A stretch of 40,486 nt of DNA, taken from Coriobacteriia bacterium. GTDB lineage: Bacteria; Actinomycetota; Coriobacteriia; Anaerosomatales; PALSA-660. Each line of letters starts with the position of its first letter. Within the stretch, counting starts at the first letter, position 1. Below are positions 1-7,650 of the stretch, piece by piece. Location: NCBI GenBank assembly GCA_030651905.1, contig JAUSBS010000116.1, positions 1-40,486 of the forward strand. The letters run 5' to 3'. The position numbers and the translations under genes are program-made. The notes below the pieces were generated by a model. That model had not been told where the DNA came from and ran no database searches. It saw only the letters and a list, made by a program, of their open reading frames with translations.

Positions 1-2
1 TG

Positions 3-1016
3 CGGACCATGGTCGATGAGGCGAAAGCGCTCGTCGAGACGGACAAGTCGGTGTTGTGCCTGCTTGCGGACGGAGGGCCCGGGCCGCGCATCGACGATGG
101 CGCGATCTTCGTCCGCGGGCGACGCGATCAGTACCCGGAGACATGGTGGCGTGCCCAGATCGAGGAGGCGACCGCGTCGACGATGGAGCGCAACGCTCCG
201 TACGTCGCGGCCAAGGACGGTGCCTGGATGCTCACGGTCCCGGTCAAGATCAAGGGGCGGGCGATCGGCGTACTGGCGGCGATCAACCCACGCGCCCGGC
301 CCTTCCGGGAAGACCAGGTGTCTCTCATGGCCGTGCTCGGCGCGTTCGCGGGGATCGCCATCGAGAACTCGCGTCTGCACGAGCAGGCGAGTTATGCGCT
401 GCTGGCTGACGAACGAAGCCGGATCGCCAAGGACATGCACGACGGCCTCTCGCAGCAGCTCTTCAGCGTCTCGCTCGAGCTCGACGTGTGCAGGAAGCGC
501 CTGCGGAGCAGGCCGGACGAGGTGGAGCGGCGTCTCGAGCGACAGCAGGCCGTGGTCGTTCGCAGCCTCAGCGAGTTGCGACGCTACATCTACGACCTTC
601 GCCCGCTCAGTCTGGACCGACTCGGCCTCGCCGCAGCGATGCGGATGCGCGTGATGGAGATCAGCGAGGCGGCCGGGATCGCGGGCCGGCTTCAGGTCGA
701 TGGCGCCTCTCGCCGGTTGCCGCCGGGGGTGGAGGCGTGCCTCTACCGCGTGGCGCAGGAGGCGGTCAGTAACGCCGCCCGTCATGCCCAGGCATCGCGC
801 GTCATCGTCACGCTCCGATTCGGTGCGTCGACCGTGCTCATGGTCGTCGAGGATGATGGGATCGGCTTCACGAGCAGGGACCGCGACGTCGCCAGCGACT
901 CCGACTCGGGGATGGGGCTGGCCAACATGCGGGATCGCGTTGCCGCCGAGGGCGGGTCCCTGGATGTCGTCAGCGGCGATTCCGGCACGACCGTGACCGT
1001 GGACCTCCCATGCTGA
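3..1016 (+). CDS. NarL-type sensor histidine kinase with GAF domain (5' truncated)
   Basis: This is a two-component sensor kinase whose beginning lies before the window; the frame is already open at base 3, so the ATG at 9 need not be the start. Counting from that ATG, residues 1-125 look like the end of a GAF domain. A HisKA_3 dimerisation segment follows, with the H-box RIAKDMHDGLSQQL and phospho-acceptor His144. The C-terminal HATPase domain shows the N-box (AQEAVSNAARHA), a G1 box (DDGIGF) and a G2 box (GMGLANMRDR). No membrane segment is visible in the part present, so it may be cytosolic. It overlaps the next gene, a LuxR-type response regulator, by 7 bases, which makes them a cognate pair. 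The signal sensed cannot be read from the sequence. Confidence 0.9.
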   Translation, partial: RTMVDEAKALVETDKSVLCLLADGGPGPRIDDGAIFVRGRRDQYPETWWRAQIEEATASTMERNAPYVAAKDGAWMLTVPVKIKGRAIGVLAAINPRARPFREDQVSLMAVLGAFAGIAIENSRLHEQASYALLADERSRIAKDMHDGLSQQLFSVSLELDVCRKRLRSRPDEVERRLERQQAVVVRSLSELRRYIYDLRPLSLDRLGLAAAMRMRVMEISEAAGIAGRLQVDGASRRLPPGVEACLYRVAQEAVSNAARHAQASRVIVTLRFGASTVLMVVEDDGIGFTSRDRDVASDSDSGMGLANMRDRVAAEGGSLDVVSGDSGTTVTVDLPC

Positions 1017-1669
1017 CCGGGGACGCGCGCATCCGGGTGTTGATCGCCGACGACCACGAACTCGTTCGCCTCGGCCTTCGCGCCGTGCTGGAGGAGGGCG
1101 GCATCGAAGTCGTGGGCGAGGCGCCCGACGGGGCGTCGGCAGTCGATGCTGCACTCGCTCTGCTCCCCGACATACTCCTGCTCGATCTGCGCATGCCGGT
1201 GCTGGACGGCCGCGAGGTCTGCCGCCGGGTGGTGGCCGCTGCGCCGGCCGTGCGCGTCGTCGTGCTCACGAGCTTCGCCGATGACGACGATGTGTTCGGC
1301 GCGCTCTCCGCTGGCGCGTCGAGCTACGTGATGAAGGACATCGCTCCCGACGCGTTGCTCGGGGTGCTCCGTGGCGTGGCGGAGGGGCGGCACATCTTGG
1401 ACCCCGCCATCGCAAAGCGGGTCTTGGATCGTTCGCAGGTCACCGACGCGGAGATCCTCTCGCCCAGAGAGCGGGAGGTCCTGGGGCTGATGGCCGAGGG
1501 GCTGGCCAACAGGCAGATCGCCGCACGCCTGTGGATCAGCGAGGCGACGGTGAAGTCTCATGTGAGTCACATCCTGGCCAAGCTCGGCCAGTCCGACAGG
1601 ACACAGGCCATCGTGCACGCGATGCGTCGCGGACTCGTTCCGCCGCCGCAGGGCGTCTCGATGCCATAG
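1010..1669 (+). CDS. NarL/LuxR-family response regulator
   Basis: This is a DNA-binding response regulator of 219 residues. The receiver domain (about 7-125) has the acidic pair Asp14/Asp15, phospho-acceptor Asp59 in LLLDLRMP, the conserved Thr87 and Lys109. The output domain (about 148-210) is a LuxR-type helix-turn-helix beginning LSPREREVLGLMAEG and containing EATVKSHVSHILAKL. The ATG at 1010 overlaps the end of the kinase gene by 7 bases, so translation is probably coupled. Phosphotransfer would be expected from the upstream kinase. Targets are unknown; no obvious target site was identified in the window. Confidence 0.93.
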   Translation: MLTGDARIRVLIADDHELVRLGLRAVLEEGGIEVVGEAPDGASAVDAALALLPDILLLDLRMPVLDGREVCRRVVAAAPAVRVVVLTSFADDDDVFGALSAGASSYVMKDIAPDALLGVLRGVAEGRHILDPAIAKRVLDRSQVTDAEILSPREREVLGLMAEGLANRQIAARLWISEATVKSHVSHILAKLGQSDRTQAIVHAMRRGLVPPPQGVSMP

Positions 1670-1713
1670 GGCCTCGCGCCGGGAAGTGATGCGGCATACT
1701 GTCGGACACACGT

Positions 1714-1727
1714 CAGGGCGCGCCCTG
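1714..1727. promoter_or_regulatory. 14-bp perfect palindrome upstream of folE
   Basis: CAGGGCGCGCCCTG reads identically on both strands. It lies about 14 bases after a possible -10 element (CATACT, 1695-1700) and 34 bases before the folE start. It could be a repressor site or chance in GC-rich DNA. Confidence 0.25.
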
Positions 1728-1760
1728 CGGCGCGGCAGGTGAAGTACGATCGGAGTCGCC

Positions 1761-2324
1761 ATGGACCGGGAAAAGGTTGCCGAAGGCGTCCGCCTCATCC
1801 TCGAAGGGGTGGGCGAGGACCCGTCCCGCGAGGGGCTGCGGGACACGCCGCGCCGCGTGGCGGACATGTACGCGGAGATCTTCTCGGGGATCGGGCAGGA
1901 TGCCGCGGAGCACATGCGCGTGACGTTCTCCGAGGACCACCAGGAGATGGTGCTGGTGCGCGACATCCCGCTCTACTCCGTGTGCGAGCACCACTTGGTG
2001 CCGTTCATCGGCCGCGCACACGTCGCCTACATCCCGGGCAAGGACGGGCGCATCTGCGGCCTGTCGAAGCTCGCCCGCGTGGTCGACGTGTACGCGAAAC
2101 GCCCGCAGGTGCAGGAGCGCATGACCTCGCAGATCGCCGACACCATCGTCTCGACACTCGACCCGCAAGGCGTGATGGTCATCATCGAGGCGGAGCATCT
2201 GTGCATGTCCATGCGTGGCGTCCAGAAGCCGGGTGCGACCACCACGACCTCGGCTGTCCGCGGCATCTTCCAGCGGAACGCCGCGACGCGAGCCGAGGCG
2301 CTCGCGCTCATCAAGGGCGCGTGA
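1761..2324 (+). CDS. folE: GTP cyclohydrolase I
   Basis: FolE converts GTP to 7,8-dihydroneopterin triphosphate, the first step of tetrahydrofolate synthesis. The 187-residue length matches the single-domain bacterial type I enzyme. The zinc ligands are visible as Cys75 and His78 in CEHHLVPF and Cys148 in [10 protein letters not shown]. The [20 protein letters not shown] segment and the [11 protein letters not shown] region are also typical. The ATG at 1761 is preceded by a weak CGGAG ribosome site. It is followed 67 bases later by folP, and the group folE-folP-(unknown)-folK forms a folate cluster. Confidence 0.97.
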   Translation: MDREKVAEGVRLILEGVGEDPSREGLRDTPRRVADMYAEIFSGIGQDAAEHMRVTFSEDHQEMVLVRDIPLYSVCEHHLVPFIGRAHVAYIPGKDGRICGLSKLARVVDVYAKRPQVQERMTSQIADTIVSTLDPQGVMVIIEAEHLCMSMRGVQKPGATTTTSAVRGIFQRNAATRAEALALIKGA

Positions 2325-2349
2325 CGCGGCCCGCTGTTCGCTCGTGCTG

Positions 2350-2358
2350 TGCTAGGCT
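2350..2358 (+). promoter_or_regulatory. extended -10 promoter element for folP
   Basis: TGCTAGGCT fits an extended -10 (TGC followed by TAnnnT) 33 bases before the folP GTG. No convincing -35 is seen. The same TGCTAnnnT form recurs before several other genes in the window. Confidence 0.4.
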
Positions 2359-2391
2359 CTCATCTCACGCCGCCCAGGGGAGGGGGACACG

Positions 2392-3234
2392 GTGGCCGAT
2401 CTGATCTGGCGTTGCGGCACGCGGATCCTCGATCTCTCACGCCCGATCGTCATGGGTGTGCTCAACGTGACGCCCGATTCCTTCTCGGACGGCGGGCTGT
2501 ACTCCGACCCGATCTCCGCCTTCCAGCGCGCTCGCGCGATGCTGAAGGAGGGTGCGGTCATCCTCGACATCGGTGGCGAATCGACGCGGCCGGGCGCCGC
2601 TCCAGTCGACGCCTCCGAGCAGATCGCGCGCGTCCGCCCGATCCTGGCAGGTCTCGCCCTCGACGGGGCGGTGACGAGCGTCGACACGCGAAGTGCCGAG
2701 GTGGCGGCCGCGTGTGTGGAGGCCGGAGCATCGATCATCAACGACGTGGCGGGGTTCCGTGAGCCGGCGATGGTCGATGTCGCCGCCGGCTGCGACGCTG
2801 GCGTCGTCGTCATGCACATGCTCGGCGAGCCCGGCTCGATGCAGGATGAGCCCGTCTACGACGACGTTGTGGCAGAGGTCACGCGTTACTTGAAGGGCGC
2901 GGCTCTGCGTCTGCGCGACGCAGGCGTGGCGCGCGAGCGGATCGCCGTCGACCCCGGTATCGGCTTCGGCAAGACGCTCGAGCACAACCTCGCACTCATC
3001 GCAGGACTCGATCGCATCGCCGCACTCGGGTATCCGGTCGTGGTGGGCGTTTCCCGCAAGCGCTTCATCGGGGCGATCACCGGCGTCACCGAGCCTGCCG
3101 AGCGTCTCGGTGGCAGTGTGGCCGGAGCGGTCTGTGCAGCCGAGCGCGGTGCGTCGGTCCTGCGGGTCCACGACGTCGCATCGACGGTGCAGGCGCTGGC
3201 GGTCGCGTCCGCGATACTGCGCGAACGCGCGTGA
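2392..3234 (+). CDS. folP: dihydropteroate synthase
   Basis: FolP condenses 6-hydroxymethyl-dihydropterin diphosphate with p-aminobenzoate to give dihydropteroate. The 280-residue TIM-barrel protein carries the family signatures MGVLNVTPDSFSDGG near residues 21-35, DIGGESTRPGA near 60-70, and the PGIGFGKTLEHN and VGVSRKRFIG segments near the C-terminal half. The GTG at 2392 was chosen because a strong purine-rich ribosome site (GGGGAGGGGG) lies just upstream and family members begin close to this point. A small gene follows almost immediately, with its ribosome site overlapping the end of folP. Antifolate sulfonamides act on this family; nothing unusual in the motifs suggests a resistant variant. 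Confidence 0.97.
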   Translation: MADLIWRCGTRILDLSRPIVMGVLNVTPDSFSDGGLYSDPISAFQRARAMLKEGAVILDIGGESTRPGAAPVDASEQIARVRPILAGLALDGAVTSVDTRSAEVAAACVEAGASIINDVAGFREPAMVDVAAGCDAGVVVMHMLGEPGSMQDEPVYDDVVAEVTRYLKGAALRLRDAGVARERIAVDPGIGFGKTLEHNLALIAGLDRIAALGYPVVVGVSRKRFIGAITGVTEPAERLGGSVAGAVCAAERGASVLRVHDVASTVQALAVASAILRERA

Positions 3235-3248
3235 TCGGAGGCTGCGTG

Positions 3249-3644
3249 ATGGAGGACGAGTCCTGGCCCGAGGGGTCCGAGCAAGACGCCGATCTGATCG
3301 ACGATCCCGAGGCTCTGCGCCGCGCAGAGCAGGCTGTCGCGCACATGGACGACCAGCCCGAAGCCTGGGTGCCGACCGACACCGAGTGGATCGCGGTCGC
3401 GGCGGCCAGTGGATCGAGCGGCTGGACTCTGGGCGAGGTCCACGAAGCTCTCGAGGCCGAGGGCATACCCGCCCGGTACGACCCCTATGACCCCCGCGAA
3501 GCGATCACGCTGCCGTACGGACTTCCGCGAGAGTTCCGCGTCATCGTTCCGTGCGTGCGACTCACCGATGCCCGGCGGATCGTGGCTGAGATGGCCGCCG
3601 GCGGCGCGCCGTGGGCGGCGGTCGAGGCGGAGCCCGCACCGTGA
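3249..3644 (+). CDS. conserved hypothetical protein in folate cluster
   Basis: The protein has 131 residues and no family I can name with certainty. The first 40 residues are acidic. The remainder (about 40-125) alternates predicted helices and strands: TEWIAVAAASGSSGWTL, then YDPYDPREAITLPYG and FRVIVPCVRLTDARRIVAEM. This is faintly reminiscent of DUF2007-type small domains. The ATG at 3249 is chosen because GGAGG at 3237-3241 sits 7 bases before it; an in-frame GTG at 3231 would put that site inside the gene. It occupies the position where folB (dihydroneopterin aldolase) often lies between folP and folK, but it shows no FolB motifs. Its stop overlaps the folK start, so it is co-translated with folate genes. 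Confidence 0.75.
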   Translation: MEDESWPEGSEQDADLIDDPEALRRAEQAVAHMDDQPEAWVPTDTEWIAVAAASGSSGWTLGEVHEALEAEGIPARYDPYDPREAITLPYGLPREFRVIVPCVRLTDARRIVAEMAAGGAPWAAVEAEPAP

Positions 3645-4144
3645 CGAACGTCTTCGTCGGCCTGGGCTCCAATCTCGGTGACCGCGTCGGGAGCATCGCG
3701 GCGGCCGTGCGCGAGATGGCCGCGACCGAAGGCGTGCGTGTGCTCGACGTCTCGAGCGTGGTGGAGTCGGAGGCGTGGGGGGTCGAGGACCAGCCGCGTT
3801 TCGCCAATGCGGTGGCACGACTCGATGTGCGAGGCGAGGCGGATGCGTTCCTCGGGACGCTCAAGGCCATCGAAGAGCGGCTCGGTCGCCGCCCCGGCGT
3901 GCGCTACGGGCCGAGGCCGATCGACCTGGACATCCTGCTCTTCGGTGACGAGGAGTGGGATTCGCCGGAACTGACCATCCCGCATCCACGTCTGCTGGAG
4001 CGGGACTTCGCCGTGACGCCGCTGCTGCGGCTCGCGCCGGACGCGGTCCTGCCCGACGGCACGCCCGTCACGCGCGAGAACGCGGTCGAGGGCCGGATCG
4101 TGGGCGAGATGGGACCGGTCCCGGGCTTCGGCGGGCCCGGCTGA
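3641..4144 (+). CDS. folK: 6-hydroxymethyl-7,8-dihydropterin pyrophosphokinase
   Basis: FolK transfers diphosphate from ATP to 6-hydroxymethyl-7,8-dihydropterin, making the substrate of FolP. The 167-residue protein begins VTNVFVGLGSNLGDR and contains the catalytic segment RYGPRPIDLDILLFGD followed by IPHPRLLERDFAVTPLL, all typical of HPPK. The GTG at 3641 overlaps the previous stop in a GTGA arrangement and places the GLGSNLGD motif at the normal distance from the N-terminus. A longer frame from 3611 would add an Arg/Gly-rich leader not expected in the family. The folate cluster ends here. Confidence 0.95.
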   Translation: MTNVFVGLGSNLGDRVGSIAAAVREMAATEGVRVLDVSSVVESEAWGVEDQPRFANAVARLDVRGEADAFLGTLKAIEERLGRRPGVRYGPRPIDLDILLFGDEEWDSPELTIPHPRLLERDFAVTPLLRLAPDAVLPDGTPVTRENAVEGRIVGEMGPVPGFGGPG

Positions 4145-4151
4145 GCGCGGA

Positions 4152-4160
4152 TGCTATACT
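4152..4160 (+). promoter_or_regulatory. extended -10 promoter element for zinc-ribbon gene
   Basis: TGCTATACT has a near-consensus -10 hexamer (TATACT) with an upstream TG, ending 48 bases before the ATG at 4209. No good -35 is present, as often found with extended -10 promoters. Confidence 0.5.
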
Positions 4161-4208
4161 GCCGTTTGCTCGCCCTATAGACCTATCACCGAATTCGCGG
4201 GAGTCGAC

Positions 4209-4841
4209 ATGGACTGTGAGAAGTGCGGCGCGGAACTGACCGAAGGCGCCGAGACCTGCACCGACTGCGGTGAGCTCGTCGCCGCCACGACCGAGGCCGA
4301 GGCCGGGCCTGAGACCAAGCCCAAGACCAGGAAGAAGACCGTGACCGAACCGGTCGCCGGATCGGACCTCGTCACGGAGCCCGCAGCGGCCGTGAAGCCC
4401 GAGGGCGGCACGAAGCGCATCGCGATGATCGCCGCGGTGGCCCTCGTGGTCGTCGCGATCATCGCCGGCGGCGTCTGGTTCGTGCAGTCGCGCGTCGTCG
4501 CGGCCGCCAGCCCCGACGCTGCCGCGAAGGCCATGCTCACCGCCTACGCCGCCTACGACGCCAAGGGCATCCTCGACAACGCGACGCACGCCTCGCTCGC
4601 GACGTCCGACGTCGCCCAGTTCGAGAAGCAGGCCACCGAGGCCAAGGCCCGCGCGAAGGACCAGCCGAGCGTGAAGAACGTCGTGATCGGCAAGGTCACG
4701 ATGGATGCCACCGACAAGGCCAAGGCCACCGTCGCGGTGACCGCGGAGTGGCTCGACCCGACCACGAGCAAGTACGCGAAGCGCACCGAGACACTCATCG
4801 TCGTCAAGCAGGACGGGAAGTGGCTCGTCCAGCTCTTCTAG
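4209..4841 (+). CDS. zinc-ribbon membrane-anchored protein
   Basis: The 210-residue protein begins with a CxxC-x10-CxxC zinc ribbon (Cys3, Cys6, Cys17, Cys20). A charged linker rich in Glu, Lys, Thr and Pro follows (about 25-68), then one membrane segment (about 71-92). The outside domain (about 98-210) starts with ASPDAAAKAMLTAYAAYDAKG and ends with DGKWLVQLF, a pattern seen in NTF2-like or DUF4878-like lipoprotein domains. The predicted topology has the ribbon inside and the C-terminal domain outside. GGGAG upstream supports the ATG. It appears to be a single-gene unit with its own promoter. The function is unknown. Confidence 0.8.
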   Translation: MDCEKCGAELTEGAETCTDCGELVAATTEAEAGPETKPKTRKKTVTEPVAGSDLVTEPAAAVKPEGGTKRIAMIAAVALVVVAIIAGGVWFVQSRVVAAASPDAAAKAMLTAYAAYDAKGILDNATHASLATSDVAQFEKQATEAKARAKDQPSVKNVVIGKVTMDATDKAKATVAVTAEWLDPTTSKYAKRTETLIVVKQDGKWLVQLF

Positions 4842-4849
4842 GATGATCG

Positions 4850-4907
4850 CCCGCGCGGGTCCGCCCGTGCGACCTGTGACAGGACCGCCTGGACCCCGGA
4901 GACGGGG
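4850..4907 (+). terminator. hairpin-rich gap before panB (possible terminator)
   Basis: The 99-base gap between the zinc-ribbon gene and panB holds a palindrome CCCGCGCGGG (4850-4859) and a hairpin CCCCG-GAGA-CGGGG (4894-4907). Neither is followed by a T run, so termination is only a guess. Confidence 0.3.
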
Positions 4908-4940
4908 CTGGGACGGTGGATCGGGAGAGGAGGACGCCTC

Positions 4941-5834
4941 ATGAGCGTCCACAGTGATGCCGGCTTCGACCGGCCGGTCACGACCGCGGTCTTCCGCGCG
5001 CGCAAGGCCGCGCACCAGCGCATCGTGATGATCACCGCCTATGACACGGCGTCGGCACGCCTCGTCGATGAGGCCGGGGTCGACGCCGTGCTCGTGGGCG
5101 ACTCGTTGGGCATGACCGTGCTCGGCTTCGACTCGACCCTGCCGGTCACGCTCGAGGACATGGTGCGCCACACGGCAGCGGTGGTCCGTGGGACGAGGCG
5201 TGCGCTCGTCATCGCCGACATGCCGTTCATGTCGTTCCAGATCTCGCCCGAGGACGCGCTGCGCAATGCCGGGCGTCTGATGGCCGAGGGCGGTGCGGGA
5301 GCCGTCAAGCTCGAAGGCGGCGCCTCCGTCGCTGCCACGGTCGAGCGCATCACCGGCGCGGGCATTCCCGTCATGGGCCACGTCGGCCTCACGCCGCAGT
5401 CGGTCCACCAGCTCGGCGGATACAAGGTCCAGGCGAAGGAGGCGGTGTCGGCGGCCGCCCTGCTCGAGGACTGTCGTGCGCTCCAGGAGGCCGGCGCGTT
5501 CGCCGTCGTCCTGGAATGCGTGCCGGCCGAACTGGCGGGGCTTGCGAGTGCCGAGCTCGACATCCCCACCATCGGGATCGGCGCGGGCGCCGGCTGCGAC
5601 GGCGAGGTACAGGTCTACCACGATCTGCTCGGGCTCGGCGGCGACTTCACGCCGCGGCACGCCAAGCGCTACGCGCAACTCGGCGAGGCAGTCGTGAGCG
5701 CCGTGTCGGCGTATGCGGATGACGTGCGCGCCGGGAGTTTCCCCGCCGAGGCGCAGTCCACGCACATGGCCCCCCGCGCCCTCGAGGAACTGCAGGCGAT
5801 GCGTGCGAAGAAGGTCCGTCCCGCCACCGCCTAG
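4941..5834 (+). CDS. panB: 3-methyl-2-oxobutanoate hydroxymethyltransferase
   Basis: PanB transfers a hydroxymethyl group from methylene-tetrahydrofolate to alpha-ketoisovalerate, giving ketopantoate for pantothenate and CoA. The 297-residue length is normal. Visible signatures are MITAYDTASARLVDEAG and LVGDSLGMTVLG (about 30-62), GAGAVKLEGG, VMGHVGLTPQSVHQLGG and TIGIGAGAGCDGEVQVYHD. GGAGGA lies just ahead of the ATG. panC follows after 38 bases. No panD (aspartate decarboxylase) is seen in the window, so beta-alanine supply must be encoded elsewhere. Confidence 0.97.
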   Translation: MSVHSDAGFDRPVTTAVFRARKAAHQRIVMITAYDTASARLVDEAGVDAVLVGDSLGMTVLGFDSTLPVTLEDMVRHTAAVVRGTRRALVIADMPFMSFQISPEDALRNAGRLMAEGGAGAVKLEGGASVAATVERITGAGIPVMGHVGLTPQSVHQLGGYKVQAKEAVSAAALLEDCRALQEAGAFAVVLECVPAELAGLASAELDIPTIGIGAGAGCDGEVQVYHDLLGLGGDFTPRHAKRYAQLGEAVVSAVSAYADDVRAGSFPAEAQSTHMAPRALEELQAMRAKKVRPATA

Positions 5835-5872
5835 CACCCCTGCCGTCCCGAACACACGAGGAGCCCTTCAGC

Positions 5873-6739
5873 GTGGAGCGCGTCGTCTCCGTCGATGAGG
5901 TCAGAGCCGCTCTGGCGCGTCTGCGCCGAGATGGGCGCACGGTCGGGTTCGTGCCGACCATGGGTGCGCTGCATGACGGGCACCTGTCGCTCGTCCGCGC
6001 GTCCCGACGTCACGCCGACGTCACGGTGGTCTCCATCTTCGTCAACCCGACCCAGTTCGGTCCGGGCGAGGACTTCGAGGCCTACCCGCGTGATCTCGAC
6101 AGCGACACCGCGTTGCTCGCCGACGAGGGCGTCGACATCCTCCTCACTCCCACGGTCGACGCGATGTACCCGCCCGGAGCGGACACACACGTCGATCCCG
6201 GCCGGATCGGTACCGTGCTGTGCGGGGCGGCCCGTCCCGGGCACTTCACCGGCGTCGCCACGGTGGTGACGAAGCTGTTTCAGATCGTCACACCGGACAT
6301 CGCCTTCTTCGGCGAGAAGGACTACCAGCAGCTCAAGATCCTGGAGAAGGTGGCTCGCGACCTCGACATGCGCGTCCGGGTGGCGGGCTGTCCCATCGTC
6401 CGGGAGCCAGACGGGCTCGCGATGTCGAGCCGTAACCGCTACCTCAGCCCCGACCAGCGCTCGCATGCGACGGTCCTGTACCGCGCACTGGCGACCGCGC
6501 ACGACGCCGCGTGCGCCGGCGAGACCGATGCCGGGGTGCTCACGCGCGGGGTCCGCGAGACGATCGATCGTGAGGAGGGCGTGGAGCTCGAGTACGCGGT
6601 CGTCGTGGACGCCGAGACGCTCGATCCGGTGTCGGTGGTGCAACGTCCCGCCCGCGCTCTGGTGGCGGCACGTGTGGGCAGCGCCCGCCTGATAGATAAT
6701 GTGGCGATACCACTACCCGGGACGGGACCTTCTCGATGA
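5873..6739 (+). CDS. panC: pantoate--beta-alanine ligase
   Basis: PanC joins pantoate and beta-alanine using ATP to make pantothenate. The 288-residue protein has the nucleotide-binding signature VPTMGALHDGHLSLVR, the substrate segment FVNPTQFGPGEDFEAYPRD, FFGEKDYQQL, and the KMSKS-like REPDGLAMSSRNRYLS. The start is GTG at 5873, behind GAGGAG. The stop overlaps the nadA start as ATGA, so pantothenate and NAD synthesis genes are in one transcription unit; both pathways make adenine-nucleotide cofactors. Confidence 0.97.
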   Translation: MERVVSVDEVRAALARLRRDGRTVGFVPTMGALHDGHLSLVRASRRHADVTVVSIFVNPTQFGPGEDFEAYPRDLDSDTALLADEGVDILLTPTVDAMYPPGADTHVDPGRIGTVLCGAARPGHFTGVATVVTKLFQIVTPDIAFFGEKDYQQLKILEKVARDLDMRVRVAGCPIVREPDGLAMSSRNRYLSPDQRSHATVLYRALATAHDAACAGETDAGVLTRGVRETIDREEGVELEYAVVVDAETLDPVSVVQRPARALVAARVGSARLIDNVAIPLPGTGPSR

Positions 6740-7650
6740 CTGAGTACGAGCAGCTGGCGAGTGAGGTCCGCGACCTCGCCGCGCAGCGCGACGCGGTCAT
6801 CCTCGCGCACAACTACCAGCGCCCCGAGGTGCAGGACGTCGCCGACTTCGTGGGTGACTCCCTGGGCTTGTCGCGACAGGCCGCGGCCACCGACGCGGCC
6901 GTCATAGTGTTCGCCGGGGTGCACTTCATGGCCGAGACGGCGAAGATCCTCGCTCCGGACAAGCGGGTGATCATGCCCGAGAAGGCGGCCGGTTGCCCGA
7001 TGGCCGACATGATCACGCCGGAGAAGCTCATCGCCTGGAAGGCGCAGTTCCCCGGGGTGCCCGTCGTGACGTACGTGAACTCCTCCGCCGAGGTCAAGGC
7101 ACTCACCGACATCTGCTGCACGTCCGCGAACGCCCCCGCCGTGGTGCGGTCGCTGGGCGCGGAGCGGGTGCTGTTCGCGCCCGACCGCAATCTCGCGGAC
7201 TGGGTCGCAGGGCAGGTCCCGGAAGTCGAGATCGTCGCGTGGCAGGGCTTCTGTCCGACCCACGAGCGCATCACCGCGGGAATGGTGCTCGAAGCCATCG
7301 ACGCGCACCGGGAAGCGGAGGTCATGGCTCACCCGGAATGTCGGCCCGAGGTCGTCGCGCTCGCCGACGCGGTGCTCTCAACGAGCCAGATGCTGCGCCG
7401 CGCCGTGGAGTCACCCGCGCTCGAGTTCATCGTCGTGACCGAGTGCGGGCTCGTGCACGCTCTGGAGAAGGCGGCGCCCGGGAAGCGCTTCTTCCAGCCG
7501 GCCCCCGAGCCGGTCTGCCCCAACATGAAGCTCACCACGCTGGCGAAAGTGCGCGACTGTCTGCGAGACCTGACCGGCGAGATCGTGGTGGCGCAGGACG
7601 TGCGGATCGCGGCGCTGGCCGCCGTCGAGCGGATGGTGGCCATTGGCTGA
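6736..7650 (+). CDS. nadA: quinolinate synthase
   Basis: NadA condenses iminoaspartate with dihydroxyacetone phosphate to quinolinate using a [4Fe-4S] cluster. The 304-residue length and three widely spaced cluster cysteines (Cys87 in GCPMADM, Cys173 in GFCPTHE, Cys261 in VCPNMKL) match the compact three-cysteine form. Other signatures are LAHNYQRPEVQDVADFVGDS at the N-terminus and TYVNSSAEVKALTDICCTS. The ATG overlaps panC by 4 bases and the stop overlaps nadB. The oxygen-sensitive cluster is in keeping with an anaerobe but does not prove it. Confidence 0.97.
   Translation: MTEYEQLASEVRDLAAQRDAVILAHNYQRPEVQDVADFVGDSLGLSRQAAATDAAVIVFAGVHFMAETAKILAPDKRVIMPEKAAGCPMADMITPEKLIAWKAQFPGVPVVTYVNSSAEVKALTDICCTSANAPAVVRSLGAERVLFAPDRNLADWVAGQVPEVEIVAWQGFCPTHERITAGMVLEAIDAHREAEVMAHPECRPEVVALADAVLSTSQMLRRAVESPALEFIVVTECGLVHALEKAAPGKRFFQPAPEPVCPNMKLTTLAKVRDCLRDLTGEIVVAQDVRIAALAAVERMVAIG

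Noticed and set aside
4068-5855. 595-codon open frame on the minus strand opposite the zinc-ribbon gene and panB
   Set aside because: It runs antisense through well-supported genes and across their intergenic gap, with low-complexity Gly/Arg/Asp-rich sequence and no motif.
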